From contig CACGDW010000002.1 in assembly GCA_902571925.1 (NCBI GenBank), positions 62,001 to 126,000 on the forward strand: a DNA stretch of 64,000 bases. The letters are read 5' to 3'. This DNA comes from an uncultured Pelagibacteraceae bacterium (GTDB taxonomy: Bacteria > Pseudomonadota > Alphaproteobacteria > Pelagibacterales > Pelagibacteraceae). The notes beneath the pieces are model-generated. The model made no database searches. It worked only from the letters and a program-made list of their open reading frames with translations, and was not told where the DNA came from. Shown in pieces: positions 1 to 11,332 of this stretch. How positions within the stretch are numbered: the stretch's first letter is position 1; each line of letters begins with the position of its first letter. A program made the position numbers and the translations under genes.

Positions 1-1337
1 ATGCTAAGTTCAGGTTTGAAAGAGGCATAGATCCTTTATCCATAGAAGATGGACTAAATAAAGCAGCGTTGTTAATTAAAGAAATTTGTGGTGGCGAGAT
101 CAGTAAAATAGATATTCAAAAAATTGAAACTTATAAGACTAAAACTATTAAATTTGATCATAATTTATTTGAAAAAATATCTGGCTTTAAAATTTCTATT
201 AAAGAAATGCTCAAAATTTTAGATGGACTCGGATTTGGATATAAAAAAGTTAAAAATTATTTAGAATTATCTATCCCATCTTGGAGACCTGATATCACCC
301 AAGAAATAGATGTTGTTGAGGAATTAGTTAGAATAAGTGGTTACGAAAAAATTAAAATTGTTAATCCAATTAAAAAAAGAACCAAATCTACTTTAACTCT
401 AACCCAAAAACTATTTCATTTTTTACAAAGATCTATAGCCTCAAAAGGCTATCTAGAAGCTATTACATGGTCATTCACAGACTCTAATTATAATGATTAC
501 TTTAAAGATAAAAATAAAGAAATTAAAATTGTAAATCCAATAAGTTCAGAGTTAGGAGTTTTAAGAAATTCAATATTTTCAAATTTAGTTATATATATGA
601 ATAAAAATCTTGATAGAGGCTTCAAAGATTTATCAATATTCGAGATAGGTCCCATCTTCACTGGCTCTAATCCAGGTGAGCAAAAAACTGTAGTATGTGG
701 GTTATCAGCAGGTAAAAAATCTAGGCAATCTTGGATTGACAAAGAGAGAAATATAGATGTATTTGATATAAAAAAAGATGTAGTTCAAACTTTGGTTGAA
801 GCTGGATTTAATTCAAATAATTTTTTTATAGATACTGAAACACCAAATTATTATCATCCTGGTAAATCTGGTAGATTATTTCTAGATAAAGCAAAGGAAC
901 AAGTAGCTGCTTATTTTGGTGAAATTCACCCTAGCATTATAAAGAAGATAGATATTAAATCTGAGTTTTTAGTAGGTTTTGAAATTTTTGTAGATCATTT
1001 AAAATTAAATAAGGAATCATTGAATAAACAAAAAACAAAATTTATTGTTTCTGATTTTCAAAAATCTGAGAGAGATTTTGCCTTTGTAGTAAAAAAAGAA
1101 GTTAGCTCTCAAGATTTGATAAATGCAATTTCTAGTGTCGATCAAAATTTGATTAGTAATATAAAAGTTTTTGATGTTTATGAGGGTGATAATATTCCAG
1201 CAAATCAAAAATCTATAGCAATTAATTTAACAATACAGTCATTTGATAAAACATTAAACGATAGTGATTTAGAAAAAATTAATAAACTAATCATTGAAAC
1301 AGTAGAAAATAAAACTGGTGCTAAAATTAGATCCTAA
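1..1337 (+). CDS. pheT: Phenylalanyl-tRNA synthetase beta subunit (5' end outside window)
   Basis: Partial gene; the open frame runs from base 3 to the TAA ending at 1337, so about 444 C-terminal residues are visible of a protein usually near 800. The first visible codons read [11 protein letters not shown], the conserved RFERG(I/V)DP motif of the B3/B4 region of PheT. The B5 DNA-binding-like domain (around GGEISKI) and the catalytic-like B6/B7 core follow, and the last 95 residues form the ferredoxin-fold anticodon-binding domain ([13 protein letters not shown]). PheT pairs with PheS to charge tRNA-Phe; pheS is presumably upstream. A TTG at 69 could look like a start but lies inside the conserved domain. 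lepA follows after 7 bases. Confidence 0.95.
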   Translation, partial: AKFRFERGIDPLSIEDGLNKAALLIKEICGGEISKIDIQKIETYKTKTIKFDHNLFEKISGFKISIKEMLKILDGLGFGYKKVKNYLELSIPSWRPDITQEIDVVEELVRISGYEKIKIVNPIKKRTKSTLTLTQKLFHFLQRSIASKGYLEAITWSFTDSNYNDYFKDKNKEIKIVNPISSELGVLRNSIFSNLVIYMNKNLDRGFKDLSIFEIGPIFTGSNPGEQKTVVCGLSAGKKSRQSWIDKERNIDVFDIKKDVVQTLVEAGFNSNNFFIDTETPNYYHPGKSGRLFLDKAKEQVAAYFGEIHPSIIKKIDIKSEFLVGFEIFVDHLKLNKESLNKQKTKFIVSDFQKSERDFAFVVKKEVSSQDLINAISSVDQNLISNIKVFDVYEGDNIPANQKSIAINLTIQSFDKTLNDSDLEKINKLIIETVENKTGAKIRS

Positions 1338-1344
1338 AAATTAA

Positions 1345-3153
1345 ATGAGCACTATTGATAATATTAGAAATTTTGCAATTATTGCTCATATAGATCACGG
1401 AAAATCGACTATAGCAGATAGAATTATTCACATGTGTGGTGGTTTGTCTGAAAGAGAAATGAAGGCACAAGTACTAGACTCAATGGATATAGAAAGAGAA
1501 AGAGGGATAACTATAAAAGCTCAGACGGTTAAATTAAATTATAAGGCAAAAAATGGGAAAGATTATATATTAAATATAATAGATACACCTGGCCATGTTG
1601 ATTTTAGTTACGAAGTAAGTAGATCTCTTTATGCCTGTGAAGGTTCTATATTGATTGTTGACAGTACCCAGGGTGTAGAAGCCCAAACTCTAGCCAATGT
1701 ATATCAAGCACTAGATACTAATCACGAAATTATACCAGTACTAAACAAAATAGACTTACCTGCATCAGACTTAGAAAAAACAAATAAACAAATTGAAGAT
1801 GTGATTGGTATAGATACCGAAAATGCCGTTCCATGCTCAGGAAAAACTGGTGAAGGTATTGAAGAAATTTTAGAGCAAATAATCAATCAACTACCTGGCC
1901 CAAAGGGAAATCTTAATGAAGACTTAAAATGTTTGTTAGTTGACAGTTGGTATGACACTTATCTTGGAGTGGTAATTTTAGTAAGAGTTATAAATGGTAA
2001 AATTAAAAAGAATATGAAAATTAAAATGTTATCGACAAATCAAGACTATGTTGTTGAAAAGGTTGGTATTTTCACCCCAAAACCAAAAGATATTAATGAA
2101 TTAAATGCAGGTGAAATTGGTTTTATAACAACAGGAATAAAAGTTTTATCAGAAACTAAAGTTGGTGATACAATTTGTGACTCAGAAAATCCTTTGACTG
2201 TTGCTTTGCCAGGCTTTAAACCAAGTAAGCCTGTTGTTTTTTGTGGATTGTTTCCAGTCGATAGTTCTGAATATCAAAAACTTAAAGATGGATTAGCTAA
2301 ATTACAACTAAATGATGCTAGTTTTTCATTTGAGGCCGAATCTTCATCTGCTTTAGGATTAGGTTTTAGATGTGGATTTTTAGGTTTGCTTCACCTTGAG
2401 ATAGTAACTGAGAGACTTGAAAGAGAGTTTGATGTTAATTTATTAACCACAACTCCAGGCGTAGTTTATAAAGTCCATCTTAATAAAGGCGATATTTTGG
2501 ATTTACAAAATCCCTCAAGTCTGCCAGACCCAACACTAATTAAATTTATTGAAGAGCCTTGGATTAAAGCTACAGTTATAACTCCAGATGAATACTTAGG
2601 TTCAATAATTAAATTATGCCAAGATAAAAGAGGGGTTCAAACAAATTTAACATATTCTGGAAATAGAGCTGTTTTAAGCTATGAGCTTCCTCTTAATGAA
2701 GTGGTTTTTGATTTTAATGATAGAATAAAATCTATGACAAGTGGTTATGCTAGCTTTGATTATGAAATTATAGAACATAGAGAAGGAGACTTAGTGAAAC
2801 TTGGAATACTTGTAAATAGCGAACCAGTAGATGCTCTTGCAATGATGATACACAAAGATTTTGCTCAAAAAACAGGAAGAGAAGTTTGTGAAAAGTTAAA
2901 AGATCTTATTCCAAGACATAATTTTATGATACCTGTACAAGCAGCTATAGGTGGTAAAATAATCGCAAGAGAAACTATTAAGGGTTTTAAAAAAGATGTA
3001 TTAACAAAAATTCATGGCGGTGGTGCAACAGATAGAAAAAGAAAACTATTAGAAAAACAAAAAAAAGGTAAAGCAAAATCAAAACAATTTGGAAGAGTTG
3101 AAATACCACAAGAGGCATTTATTGGGGTATTAAAAATAAATAAGGATAAATAA
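1345..3153 (+). CDS. lepA: Elongation factor 4 (back-translocating GTPase LepA)
   Basis: Ribosome-associated translational GTPase thought to remodel stalled or mis-translocated ribosomes. All G motifs are visible: P-loop AHIDHGKST (residues 14-22), DTPGHVDF (80-87) and NKID (134-137). The rest follows the EF-G-like domain II, III and V order and ends in the LepA-specific basic C-terminal domain ([19 protein letters not shown]). Length 602 residues is normal for the family. It lies 7 bases after pheT and one base before the glycosyltransferase gene, so it may be co-transcribed with both. The region downstream changes from core to accessory content. Confidence 0.97.
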   Translation: MSTIDNIRNFAIIAHIDHGKSTIADRIIHMCGGLSEREMKAQVLDSMDIERERGITIKAQTVKLNYKAKNGKDYILNIIDTPGHVDFSYEVSRSLYACEGSILIVDSTQGVEAQTLANVYQALDTNHEIIPVLNKIDLPASDLEKTNKQIEDVIGIDTENAVPCSGKTGEGIEEILEQIINQLPGPKGNLNEDLKCLLVDSWYDTYLGVVILVRVINGKIKKNMKIKMLSTNQDYVVEKVGIFTPKPKDINELNAGEIGFITTGIKVLSETKVGDTICDSENPLTVALPGFKPSKPVVFCGLFPVDSSEYQKLKDGLAKLQLNDASFSFEAESSSALGLGFRCGFLGLLHLEIVTERLEREFDVNLLTTTPGVVYKVHLNKGDILDLQNPSSLPDPTLIKFIEEPWIKATVITPDEYLGSIIKLCQDKRGVQTNLTYSGNRAVLSYELPLNEVVFDFNDRIKSMTSGYASFDYEIIEHREGDLVKLGILVNSEPVDALAMMIHKDFAQKTGREVCEKLKDLIPRHNFMIPVQAAIGGKIIARETIKGFKKDVLTKIHGGGATDRKRKLLEKQKKGKAKSKQFGRVEIPQEAFIGVLKINKDK

Positions 3154-3154
3154 A

Positions 3155-3961
3155 ATGAGTAAGATCTACGATTGTGTAACATTTTTTCAAGAAAACTTAC
3201 AAATGGAATTAAGATTCTCAATTTTAGAAAAAGTAGTTGATAAGTTTGTAGTATGTGAGTCAGCTTATGATCATAGAGGGAATTCAAAAAAAATTAATTT
3301 TTCAAAAAAGAAATTTGATAAATTCCAAGATAGGATTGAACATGTTATTATTGAAAAAAAATTTCCTGACAAGAACACACCTTGGCAAAACCAAGCATGG
3401 CAAAGAGAACATATATTTGACGGAATAAAAGAAGCTTCTTTAGACGACTACATAATGTTCTCAGATCCTGATGAAATTCCAAATCCTTTAAAACTAAAAG
3501 ATTTTCGATTAAAGAAAAAATTTGGTATTTTTTTTCAAAAAATGTTTACTTATAAAATGAATTTATTCAATAAATACGAGACACCTTGGGAAGGCACTAG
3601 AATTTGCAAAAAGAAGGATTTAAAATCTATAGATTGGTTAAGACACAAGGTTTTATATAAAAATCTTAAATATGGATTTTGGCGAATTGACAAAGAAAAA
3701 AATATTGAAATAATTAATGATGGAGGATGGCATTTTAACTATTTGTTAAAACCTGATGAAATCTCAAAAAAATTTAAAAGTTTAGCAGAAACAAGTTGGG
3801 ATGATGAAAAATATTATGATGAAAAAACAATTAAAGAAAAAATTGAAAAAAAGATAGATCTGTTTGATAGAGGACATATCTTTGAACATATAAAAATTGA
3901 TGAAAGTTATCCAGATTATATTAAAAACAATCTTAAAAAATATTCGGAGTGGATTTTATGA
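3155..3961 (+). CDS. Glycosyltransferase family 17-like protein
   Basis: 268-residue protein resembling the GT17 (beta-1,4-N-acetylglucosaminyltransferase-like) family. The N-terminus YDCVTFFQENLQMELR and the following VVCESAYDHRG stretch are typical of the family, and SDPDEIPNP (about residues 107-115) supplies the acidic DxD-like nucleotide-sugar/metal site. No membrane segment or signal peptide is obvious, so it probably acts on the cytoplasmic face on a lipid-linked glycan. It begins one base after the lepA stop and its stop overlaps the next start as ATGA. Donor and acceptor sugars cannot be read from sequence. It belongs to the accessory surface-sugar block that ends before gyrB. Confidence 0.8.
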   Translation: MSKIYDCVTFFQENLQMELRFSILEKVVDKFVVCESAYDHRGNSKKINFSKKKFDKFQDRIEHVIIEKKFPDKNTPWQNQAWQREHIFDGIKEASLDDYIMFSDPDEIPNPLKLKDFRLKKKFGIFFQKMFTYKMNLFNKYETPWEGTRICKKKDLKSIDWLRHKVLYKNLKYGFWRIDKEKNIEIINDGGWHFNYLLKPDEISKKFKSLAETSWDDEKYYDEKTIKEKIEKKIDLFDRGHIFEHIKIDESYPDYIKNNLKKYSEWIL

Positions 3962-4827
3962 TGGGTAAAAAAATTTTGTCAAAAAATTTAAATGATTTGA
4001 ATAATTATGCTTTAAAAAAAAGAAAAATCTATCAAAAAGGAAAACCTTATCCACACATTGTCATAAAGAATTTCTTTGATAAAAAGTTTTTAAGCCAAAT
4101 TCTCAATGAATTTCCAGATCTTTCTAAAATTAAATCTTCCAACAATTATGATAATAAAAATGAAATTAAATTTGCAAACAATAAGAAAAAAAATTTTAAA
4201 AAAAATACAAAAATATTTTTTAATTATTTAAATTCAAAAAATTTTATTGATTTTATTCAAAAACTGTCTTCTATAAACGAAAAGTTGCTTCCAGATCAAA
4301 AACTAAATGGTGGGGGTTTACATGAAATTAAAAGAGGAGGTGTCCTAAAGATTCATACTGATTTTAATAAACATCCTACTAAAGATATAGACAGAAGAAT
4401 TAATGTTTTAATTTATTTAAATAAAGGGTGGAAAAAAAATTATGGGGGCAACTTGGAGTTATGGGATAAAAATATGAAAAAATGTGTAAAAAAAATTTTA
4501 CCTTCATTTAATACAATGGTTATTTTTTCAACTAATGATTTTACTAATCATGGACATCCAAATCCATTAAAATGTCCGGAGGAAATTTCAAGAAAATCAA
4601 TAGCCACTTATTATTTTTCTAAGGGTAGGCCAACTAGTGAAGTTATTAGAATCAAAAAAAAAAATACTACAGCTTTTAAAAACAGACATGGAGAAAAAAA
4701 TGATGTTTATGTTAAAAAAGAGTTTTTTAAAAATTTTATTAGAAACTTTGTCTTTTATCAAAATATGAAAAATCTTGAAAAAAAATATTTAAGAACTGGC
4801 AATTCAAAAAAAAAAAGAAAAAATTAA
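3958..4827 (+). CDS. 2-oxoglutarate/Fe(II)-dependent oxygenase
   Basis: 289 residues from the ATG at 3958, which overlaps the preceding TGA as ATGA and has GGAG at 3946-3949 as ribosome-binding site; a GTG at 3949 would add only three residues. The C-terminal half is a double-stranded beta-helix dioxygenase of the prolyl-hydroxylase/Tpa1 type: the iron ligands are the HTD pair in [11 protein letters not shown] and a distal His in [10 protein letters not shown], and the Arg in [12 protein letters not shown] is placed to bind 2-oxoglutarate. [20 protein letters not shown] is a family signature. Substrate unknown; the tight coupling to a glycosyltransferase suggests a sugar or surface-protein residue. 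A poly-lysine tail closes the protein just before tRNA-Ser. Confidence 0.8.
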   Translation: MMGKKILSKNLNDLNNYALKKRKIYQKGKPYPHIVIKNFFDKKFLSQILNEFPDLSKIKSSNNYDNKNEIKFANNKKKNFKKNTKIFFNYLNSKNFIDFIQKLSSINEKLLPDQKLNGGGLHEIKRGGVLKIHTDFNKHPTKDIDRRINVLIYLNKGWKKNYGGNLELWDKNMKKCVKKILPSFNTMVIFSTNDFTNHGHPNPLKCPEEISRKSIATYYFSKGRPTSEVIRIKKKNTTAFKNRHGEKNDVYVKKEFFKNFIRNFVFYQNMKNLEKKYLRTGNSKKKRKN

Positions 4828-4830
4828 AAT

Positions 4831-4920
4831 GGAGAGATGGCCGAGTGGTTTAAGGCGCACGCTTGGAAAGTGTGTATGGGGGCAACCCTATCGTGGGTTC
4901 GAATCCCACTCTCTCCGCCA
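4831..4920 (+). tRNA. tRNA-Ser (GGA)
   Basis: A complete class II tRNA with encoded CCA. The acceptor stem GGAGAGA pairs with TCTCTCC, the discriminator is G, the anticodon stem CACGC/GTGTG encloses TTGGAAA giving anticodon GGA, a long variable arm (TATGGGGGCAACCCTA) is present and the T-arm GTGGG-TTCGAAT-CCCAC is canonical. It reads UCC/UCU serine codons. It starts three bases after the oxygenase gene and is followed after 22 bases by a glycosyltransferase, so it sits inside the accessory block; no integrase or repeated 3' tRNA end was noticed nearby. Confidence 0.97.
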
Positions 4921-4942
4921 TTATGAAAAGTCTTAAAAGTAA

Positions 4943-5743
4943 ATGAGCAAAGATATAGCTATAATTACAACAATATACAAAACACCATTATCAAAAATCG
5001 TAAATTTAAAAAATTATAAAGGTTTTCAAACTTTTGTATTTGAGCAAGAAGGAAGAGAAGATTCTGGAAAAAAAATTTTTAATAAAATTAACTTAAATTT
5101 TAAATATTTTTTTAATAAAAAAAATATTGGTCTTAGTAAATCATCAAATTTTTTATTAGAAAAAGTTCAGTCTAAATATTGTCTCTTTACCCAACCAGAT
5201 ATTAAAATTGAAAGAAAAAGTATAATTAGATTGTCTAAAATTTTAAAAAATAATAAAAAGGCCATTTTAGTTACTCCTAGTTTATTAAAAAAAAAGAAAA
5301 GAAAAGATAAACAAATAAAGTTTGTAAATAAAATTGATGCAGCATGTATTTTGTTTGATGTAAAAAAAATAAAAGAAATAGGTTTATTTGATGAAGACTA
5401 TTTTTTGTATTGGGAAGACATAGATTTAATGAAAAGAGTGAATCAATCAAAATATAGAATGATTTTAGCTAATAATATTTTTGCTTATCATGAAGGTAGT
5501 CAATCAACAATTAATGATCACAAGATAATGTGCTTAAGGAGCAAGAATTTTACTTATGGTGAATTTATATATGATCTAAAGAATAATAAGTTGAGATTTA
5601 TTAAGGTGATTAGAAAATTAATACAAAATTTTTTCTTATTTTTCTTTAATATTATTAGATTTCATCTAAAAGATAGTCTTAAAAATTTAGCAAATTTTAA
5701 TGGTATTTTAAAATTTATTTTTTATTATTTGAAAAGAATTTAA
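4943..5743 (+). CDS. Family 2 glycosyltransferase
   Basis: 266-residue GT-A fold enzyme. The N-terminal nucleotide-binding strand [11 protein letters not shown], the middle [13 protein letters not shown] segment and the acceptor-side motif [18 protein letters not shown] (about residues 149-166, with the ED catalytic pair) match the rhamnosyltransferase-like branch of GT2. The usual DxD appears as TQPDIKIE. The last 60 residues are hydrophobic and basic and probably associate with the membrane. The specific sugar is unknown, but a deoxysugar donor would fit the nearby rfbA/rfbC/C-methyltransferase genes. It lies 22 bases after tRNA-Ser and 4 bases before the methyltransferase. Confidence 0.8.
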   Translation: MSKDIAIITTIYKTPLSKIVNLKNYKGFQTFVFEQEGREDSGKKIFNKINLNFKYFFNKKNIGLSKSSNFLLEKVQSKYCLFTQPDIKIERKSIIRLSKILKNNKKAILVTPSLLKKKKRKDKQIKFVNKIDAACILFDVKKIKEIGLFDEDYFLYWEDIDLMKRVNQSKYRMILANNIFAYHEGSQSTINDHKIMCLRSKNFTYGEFIYDLKNNKLRFIKVIRKLIQNFFLFFFNIIRFHLKDSLKNLANFNGILKFIFYYLKRI

Positions 5744-5747
5744 CATC

Positions 5748-6926
5748 ATGAAAAAATTTTTAGATTTAGGTTATCAGCCATTAGCTAATTCTTATTTAAA
5801 TGCAAAAAATCTTAACAAAAAGGAAAAAAAATTTAAATTAACGGTAGGTTTTGATGAAAAAAATTATCTTGTATCAATATTAAACACTGTCCCTAAAGAA
5901 ATGATGTTTAATAAGGATTATCCTTATAAATCCTCAGAGTCACTAACTATGAGAGATGCATTTAAAATACTTTCAAATAAGATTAAAAAAACATTTAAAC
6001 CACAAGCTATATTGGAAATTGGAAGTAACGATGGTGCCTTCATTAAAAATTTTAACAAGAAAAAAGTAATAGGTGTAGAGCCGTGTAAAAATCTTGCAAA
6101 TATAACAAAACAAAAAGGTTATAAAACTTATTCAGAATATTGGAATACAGATTTAGCTAAAAGAATAACAAAAAAAAGGAAAGTAGATTTGATTTACTCT
6201 GCAAATACGCTTAGTCACATAAAAAATTTTTCTGAGATATTCAAAGCTATTGAGCTATCTTTAAGCAAAAATGGTATTTTAATTTTGGAGGATCCTTCTT
6301 TATTAGAGTGTATTAAAAAGGTTGCATACGACCAATTTTATTGTGAACATATATATGTCTTTTCTACTATCGCATTACAAAAAATTTTACAAAAGTTTGG
6401 ATTAGTAATTTTTAATATTGAAAATACCAAAACACATGGTGGATCAAATAGATATTTTATAAAAAAAAAGATTAATACGAAATTTAAAATTAATAAGAAA
6501 GTAAATAAAAATATTAAATTAGAAAAAAGATTTGGACTACATAAGCTTATTACCTACAAAAAATTTGCCAGAAAAGTTTTTACTTCAAAAAATAAATTGT
6601 GTAAAATTTTTATTAATCTTAGATCAAAAAATAAGAAAATTATTGGTTATGGAGCAACAGCAAAATCGTGCACTGTATTAAATTATTGTAAAATTAATAA
6701 AAAATATATTGATTTTTTTTATGACACAACTTCATTTAAGATCAATAAATATTTACCAGGTAGTAAAATTAAAATTAGAAAATATAAAAAGCTAAATCGA
6801 AATGAAGCGGACTTTGTTTTTTTAGGTGCCTGGAATTTCAAAGAAGAAATTTTTAAAAAAGAGAGAGAATTTATTAAAAGAGGTGGAAAGTTTATTACTC
6901 ATATCCCATTTCCCAAAATCATCTAA
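5748..6926 (+). CDS. SAM-dependent sugar C-methyltransferase (TcaB9/TylC3-like)
   Basis: 392 residues with the three-part layout of NDP-sugar C-methyltransferases: a short N-terminal region (LDLGYQPLANSYL), a Rossmann methyltransferase core with the SAM-binding motif ILEIGSNDGAFI (about residues 87-98) and the C-terminal domain marked by IGYGATAKSCTVLNY. Characterised relatives add a methyl group to C-3 of dTDP-4-keto-deoxysugars. The family normally has two Cys pairs binding zinc at the N-terminus; here that stretch carries no cysteine (the second pair is replaced within FKLTVGFDEKNYLV). Convergent with rfbC, 5 bases apart. Together with rfbA, rfbC and the reductase it suggests a branched, C-methylated deoxysugar. 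Confidence 0.78.
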   Translation: MKKFLDLGYQPLANSYLNAKNLNKKEKKFKLTVGFDEKNYLVSILNTVPKEMMFNKDYPYKSSESLTMRDAFKILSNKIKKTFKPQAILEIGSNDGAFIKNFNKKKVIGVEPCKNLANITKQKGYKTYSEYWNTDLAKRITKKRKVDLIYSANTLSHIKNFSEIFKAIELSLSKNGILILEDPSLLECIKKVAYDQFYCEHIYVFSTIALQKILQKFGLVIFNIENTKTHGGSNRYFIKKKINTKFKINKKVNKNIKLEKRFGLHKLITYKKFARKVFTSKNKLCKIFINLRSKNKKIIGYGATAKSCTVLNYCKINKKYIDFFYDTTSFKINKYLPGSKIKIRKYKKLNRNEADFVFLGAWNFKEEIFKKEREFIKRGGKFITHIPFPKII

Positions 6927-6931
6927 AATCA

Positions 6932-7447
6932 TTAAAAATCTTTAAAATTTAAACCTTTGCGATCTTTTTTTGAGAGTAAGGGTTTTTTTATCGGCCACTT
7001 AATTCCGAGTGTTTTATCATTCCATTTAATAGTAGTTTCGCTATTTTTATCTCTATAATTTGTACACTTATAGTAAACCCCACATCTTTTGGTTAAACAA
7101 AGAAAGCCATGTGCGAAATGTTGCGGTATAAAAAGTGAAAAATTTGAATTTTGTGAAATTTCAATAGAAAAATGCTTTCCGTAAGTTTTCGAATTTTTTC
7201 TTAAATCAACCACAACATCTAAAATTTTTCCTTGAACCACGGTAATAATTTTTGCCTGACTTTTTTTCTTTTGTAAATGCAAACCTCTTAAAGTATTTTT
7301 TTTAGAAAAAGAAAAACAATCAAAAATGAATTTTTTTTTAAGAATTTTGTTTTGTTCAACTTCTTTAAAAAATCCTCTTTTATCTTTATATATTTTAGTT
7401 TTAATTAATACTAAATCTTTTATATTTGTTTTGATTTTTTTAATCAT
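6932..7447 (-). CDS. rfbC: dTDP-4-dehydrorhamnose 3,5-epimerase family protein
   Basis: 171-residue cupin of the RmlC family, which epimerises C3 (and C5) of dTDP-4-keto-6-deoxyglucose. The active-site residues appear kept: the base His in TLRGLHLQ, Lys in SQAKII, Asp in LDVVVDLR, the Tyr-containing YYKCTNYRD and the late Asp in LLSKKDRKG. It is the last gene of a three-gene minus-strand operon (rfbA, reductase, rfbC) with one base shared with the reductase. Whether it is a true 3,5-epimerase or a mono-epimerase of a branched-sugar pathway cannot be told. No rfbB (4,6-dehydratase) is in the window. Confidence 0.85.
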   Translation of the reverse strand: MIKKIKTNIKDLVLIKTKIYKDKRGFFKEVEQNKILKKKFIFDCFSFSKKNTLRGLHLQKKKSQAKIITVVQGKILDVVVDLRKNSKTYGKHFSIEISQNSNFSLFIPQHFAHGFLCLTKRCGVYYKCTNYRDKNSETTIKWNDKTLGIKWPIKKPLLSKKDRKGLNFKDF

Positions 7448-8322
7448 TAGAATTGATTTATAATTTTTTGTTCAATATTTTTATCACTATTCCAACTAGG
7501 CAAAATTTTAAAATAATTCTTATTAAATTTATTTATCTTATGGTCTAAAAATTTAATTTTTAACTTTTTTTTTATTTTTTTATTAATATTTTTTATTAGA
7601 TTCTTAATCTTAATGTTCTTAACATTTTTTAAGCAATATGTTCCACTTTTTAAATTATTTTTTAACAAAATATTTACTGCATTTATAATATCTTCAACAT
7701 GAATTAGATTTAATTCTAATTTTTCAGAAATTATAGTAGTTTTGTCATTTTTTTTGTAATTTTTAATTAGAGTTGGAATTAATTTTTTTCTTTTGTCATT
7801 TTCATCAAAACTTTCATAAAATTTAAGGTTATAAAGTTTCAATTTTCGATTTTTAAAATTATAATAATCAAGAATAATTTCAAAAGCAGATTTAGTAGAT
7901 CCATATAAATTTTTTGAATTAAAATCCTTTCCATTTGTATGTTGCATCATAGTACCAAAATTAATTATTTTTTTTGTTTTTAAATGAACTAAATCCATCA
8001 ACATAGTTGGAAATGTGATATTAGAATCTATGAATTTTGGTATTTCATTATATGAATGTGTATTTTTATATAAAGTTGCAAAGTTGATAAAATAGTCGAT
8101 ATTTTTATTTCTAAGTTTTTTTGATAAATCACTGTATTCTGAATAAAAAATTGATTTATAATTTTTTTTGTATTTTCTTCTTAAATAATTTAAATCTTTA
8201 TTTTTTTTATTATTACTTCTTAAAATATCAAATATATCATAACCTTTTTTAAGAGCATTCTTTAAAAAAAGATTTCCAATAAAACCAGAGGTTCCAGTAA
8301 TTAATAATGTCTTTTTTTTCAA
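7447..8322 (-). CDS. NAD-dependent sugar epimerase/reductase (extended SDR)
   Basis: 291-residue extended short-chain dehydrogenase. It has the N-terminal dinucleotide-binding motif TGTSGFIGN (about residues 9-17), the catalytic YxxxK in NLYGSTKSAFE and a preceding NFGTMMQH that supplies the Ser/Thr position. It most resembles NDP-4-keto-sugar reductases such as CDP-abequose synthase or dTDP-4-dehydrorhamnose reductases, but the exact product is unknown. It overlaps rfbA by 4 bases (ATGA) and rfbC by one base, so the three are translationally coupled. The C-terminal half is strongly lysine/asparagine biased, as in the other accessory genes here. Confidence 0.75.
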   Translation of the reverse strand: MKKKTLLITGTSGFIGNLFLKNALKKGYDIFDILRSNNKKNKDLNYLRRKYKKNYKSIFYSEYSDLSKKLRNKNIDYFINFATLYKNTHSYNEIPKFIDSNITFPTMLMDLVHLKTKKIINFGTMMQHTNGKDFNSKNLYGSTKSAFEIILDYYNFKNRKLKLYNLKFYESFDENDKRKKLIPTLIKNYKKNDKTTIISEKLELNLIHVEDIINAVNILLKNNLKSGTYCLKNVKNIKIKNLIKNINKKIKKKLKIKFLDHKINKFNKNYFKILPSWNSDKNIEQKIINQF

Positions 8323-9185
8323 ACTATAATCTTTTTTAAATATGTACTATATTCGCAATTACCATAAAATTTTAAATTTTGTTTAATATTTTTTTTACTA
8401 ATCCATTTTTTTAAAAAGGCAATTTCATCTAAACAAGCTATTTTTATTCCCTGAACTTTTTCTACAGATCTGACATAATTAGATACGTTACTTAAATCTT
8501 CCATTTTTCCAGCATCTGACCAAATTGCTCCTCTACCAATTAATTCATATTTAAGTCTATTGTTTTTTTTATATTTATTTATTAAGTCAGTTATCTCAAG
8601 CTCACCTCTTTTAGAGGGTTTTAATTTACTAGCATAATCACATACTTTTTTATCAAAAAAATATAAACCAGTTATTGCTTTATTAGAAAAAAATTTTTTT
8701 GGCTTTTCAACAATCTTATCGATCTTATTTTTTTTTATTTTTGCAACTCCATAATTTTCTGGTTTGTCTACTTCTTTTAAAAAGATAGTTGCACCTAATT
8801 TGTGTTTAGAAGATTTCTCCAAGATCTTTGTTAAACTTTGTCCATAAAAAAAATTATCACCTAAAATTAGAGCTACACTATGATCTTTTATAAAAGATTT
8901 TCCAAGGTTAAAGGCGTCTGGAAGTCCTCTAGGTTTTGATTGTATCTTATAAGTAATATCTATTCCATATCTAGAACCATTGCCAAGTAAACTCTTAAAA
9001 TTTTCTATTTGGCCAGGATTAACAATGATCAAAATATTTCGAATGTTCGCAAGCATCATCACTGACAAAGGATAAAAAATCATTGGCTTATCATGTATTG
9101 GCAATAATTGTTTATTTATTGACTTAGTTAAAGGACTTAACCTAGTTCCAAATCCACCAGCAAGAATTATACCTTTTTTAATCAT
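8319..9185 (-). CDS. rfbA: Glucose-1-phosphate thymidylyltransferase
   Basis: 288-residue nucleotidyltransferase making dTDP-glucose from dTTP and glucose-1-phosphate, the entry step to dTDP-deoxysugars. The signature GIILAGGFGTRLSPLT (residues 5-20), the KQLLPIHDKPMIFYPLS stretch and VEKPKKF (sugar-phosphate-binding Lys) are present and length is normal. It is first in the minus-strand operon rfbA-reductase-rfbC. Its promoter must lie in the 83-base gap shared with the divergent gyrB gene. The next enzyme of the standard pathway, rfbB, is not in this window. Confidence 0.92.
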   Translation of the reverse strand: MIKKGIILAGGFGTRLSPLTKSINKQLLPIHDKPMIFYPLSVMMLANIRNILIIVNPGQIENFKSLLGNGSRYGIDITYKIQSKPRGLPDAFNLGKSFIKDHSVALILGDNFFYGQSLTKILEKSSKHKLGATIFLKEVDKPENYGVAKIKKNKIDKIVEKPKKFFSNKAITGLYFFDKKVCDYASKLKPSKRGELEITDLINKYKKNNRLKYELIGRGAIWSDAGKMEDLSNVSNYVRSVEKVQGIKIACLDEIAFLKKWISKKNIKQNLKFYGNCEYSTYLKKIIV

Positions 9186-9190
9186 TTTGA

Positions 9191-11329
<2,139 letters not shown>

Positions 11330-11332
11330 GAT

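Noticed and set aside
4831-4920. tRNA-Ser as an attachment site for an integrated element
   Set aside because: No integrase, no repeated 3' tRNA end noticed within the block, and flanking genes on both sides are ordinary sugar genes.
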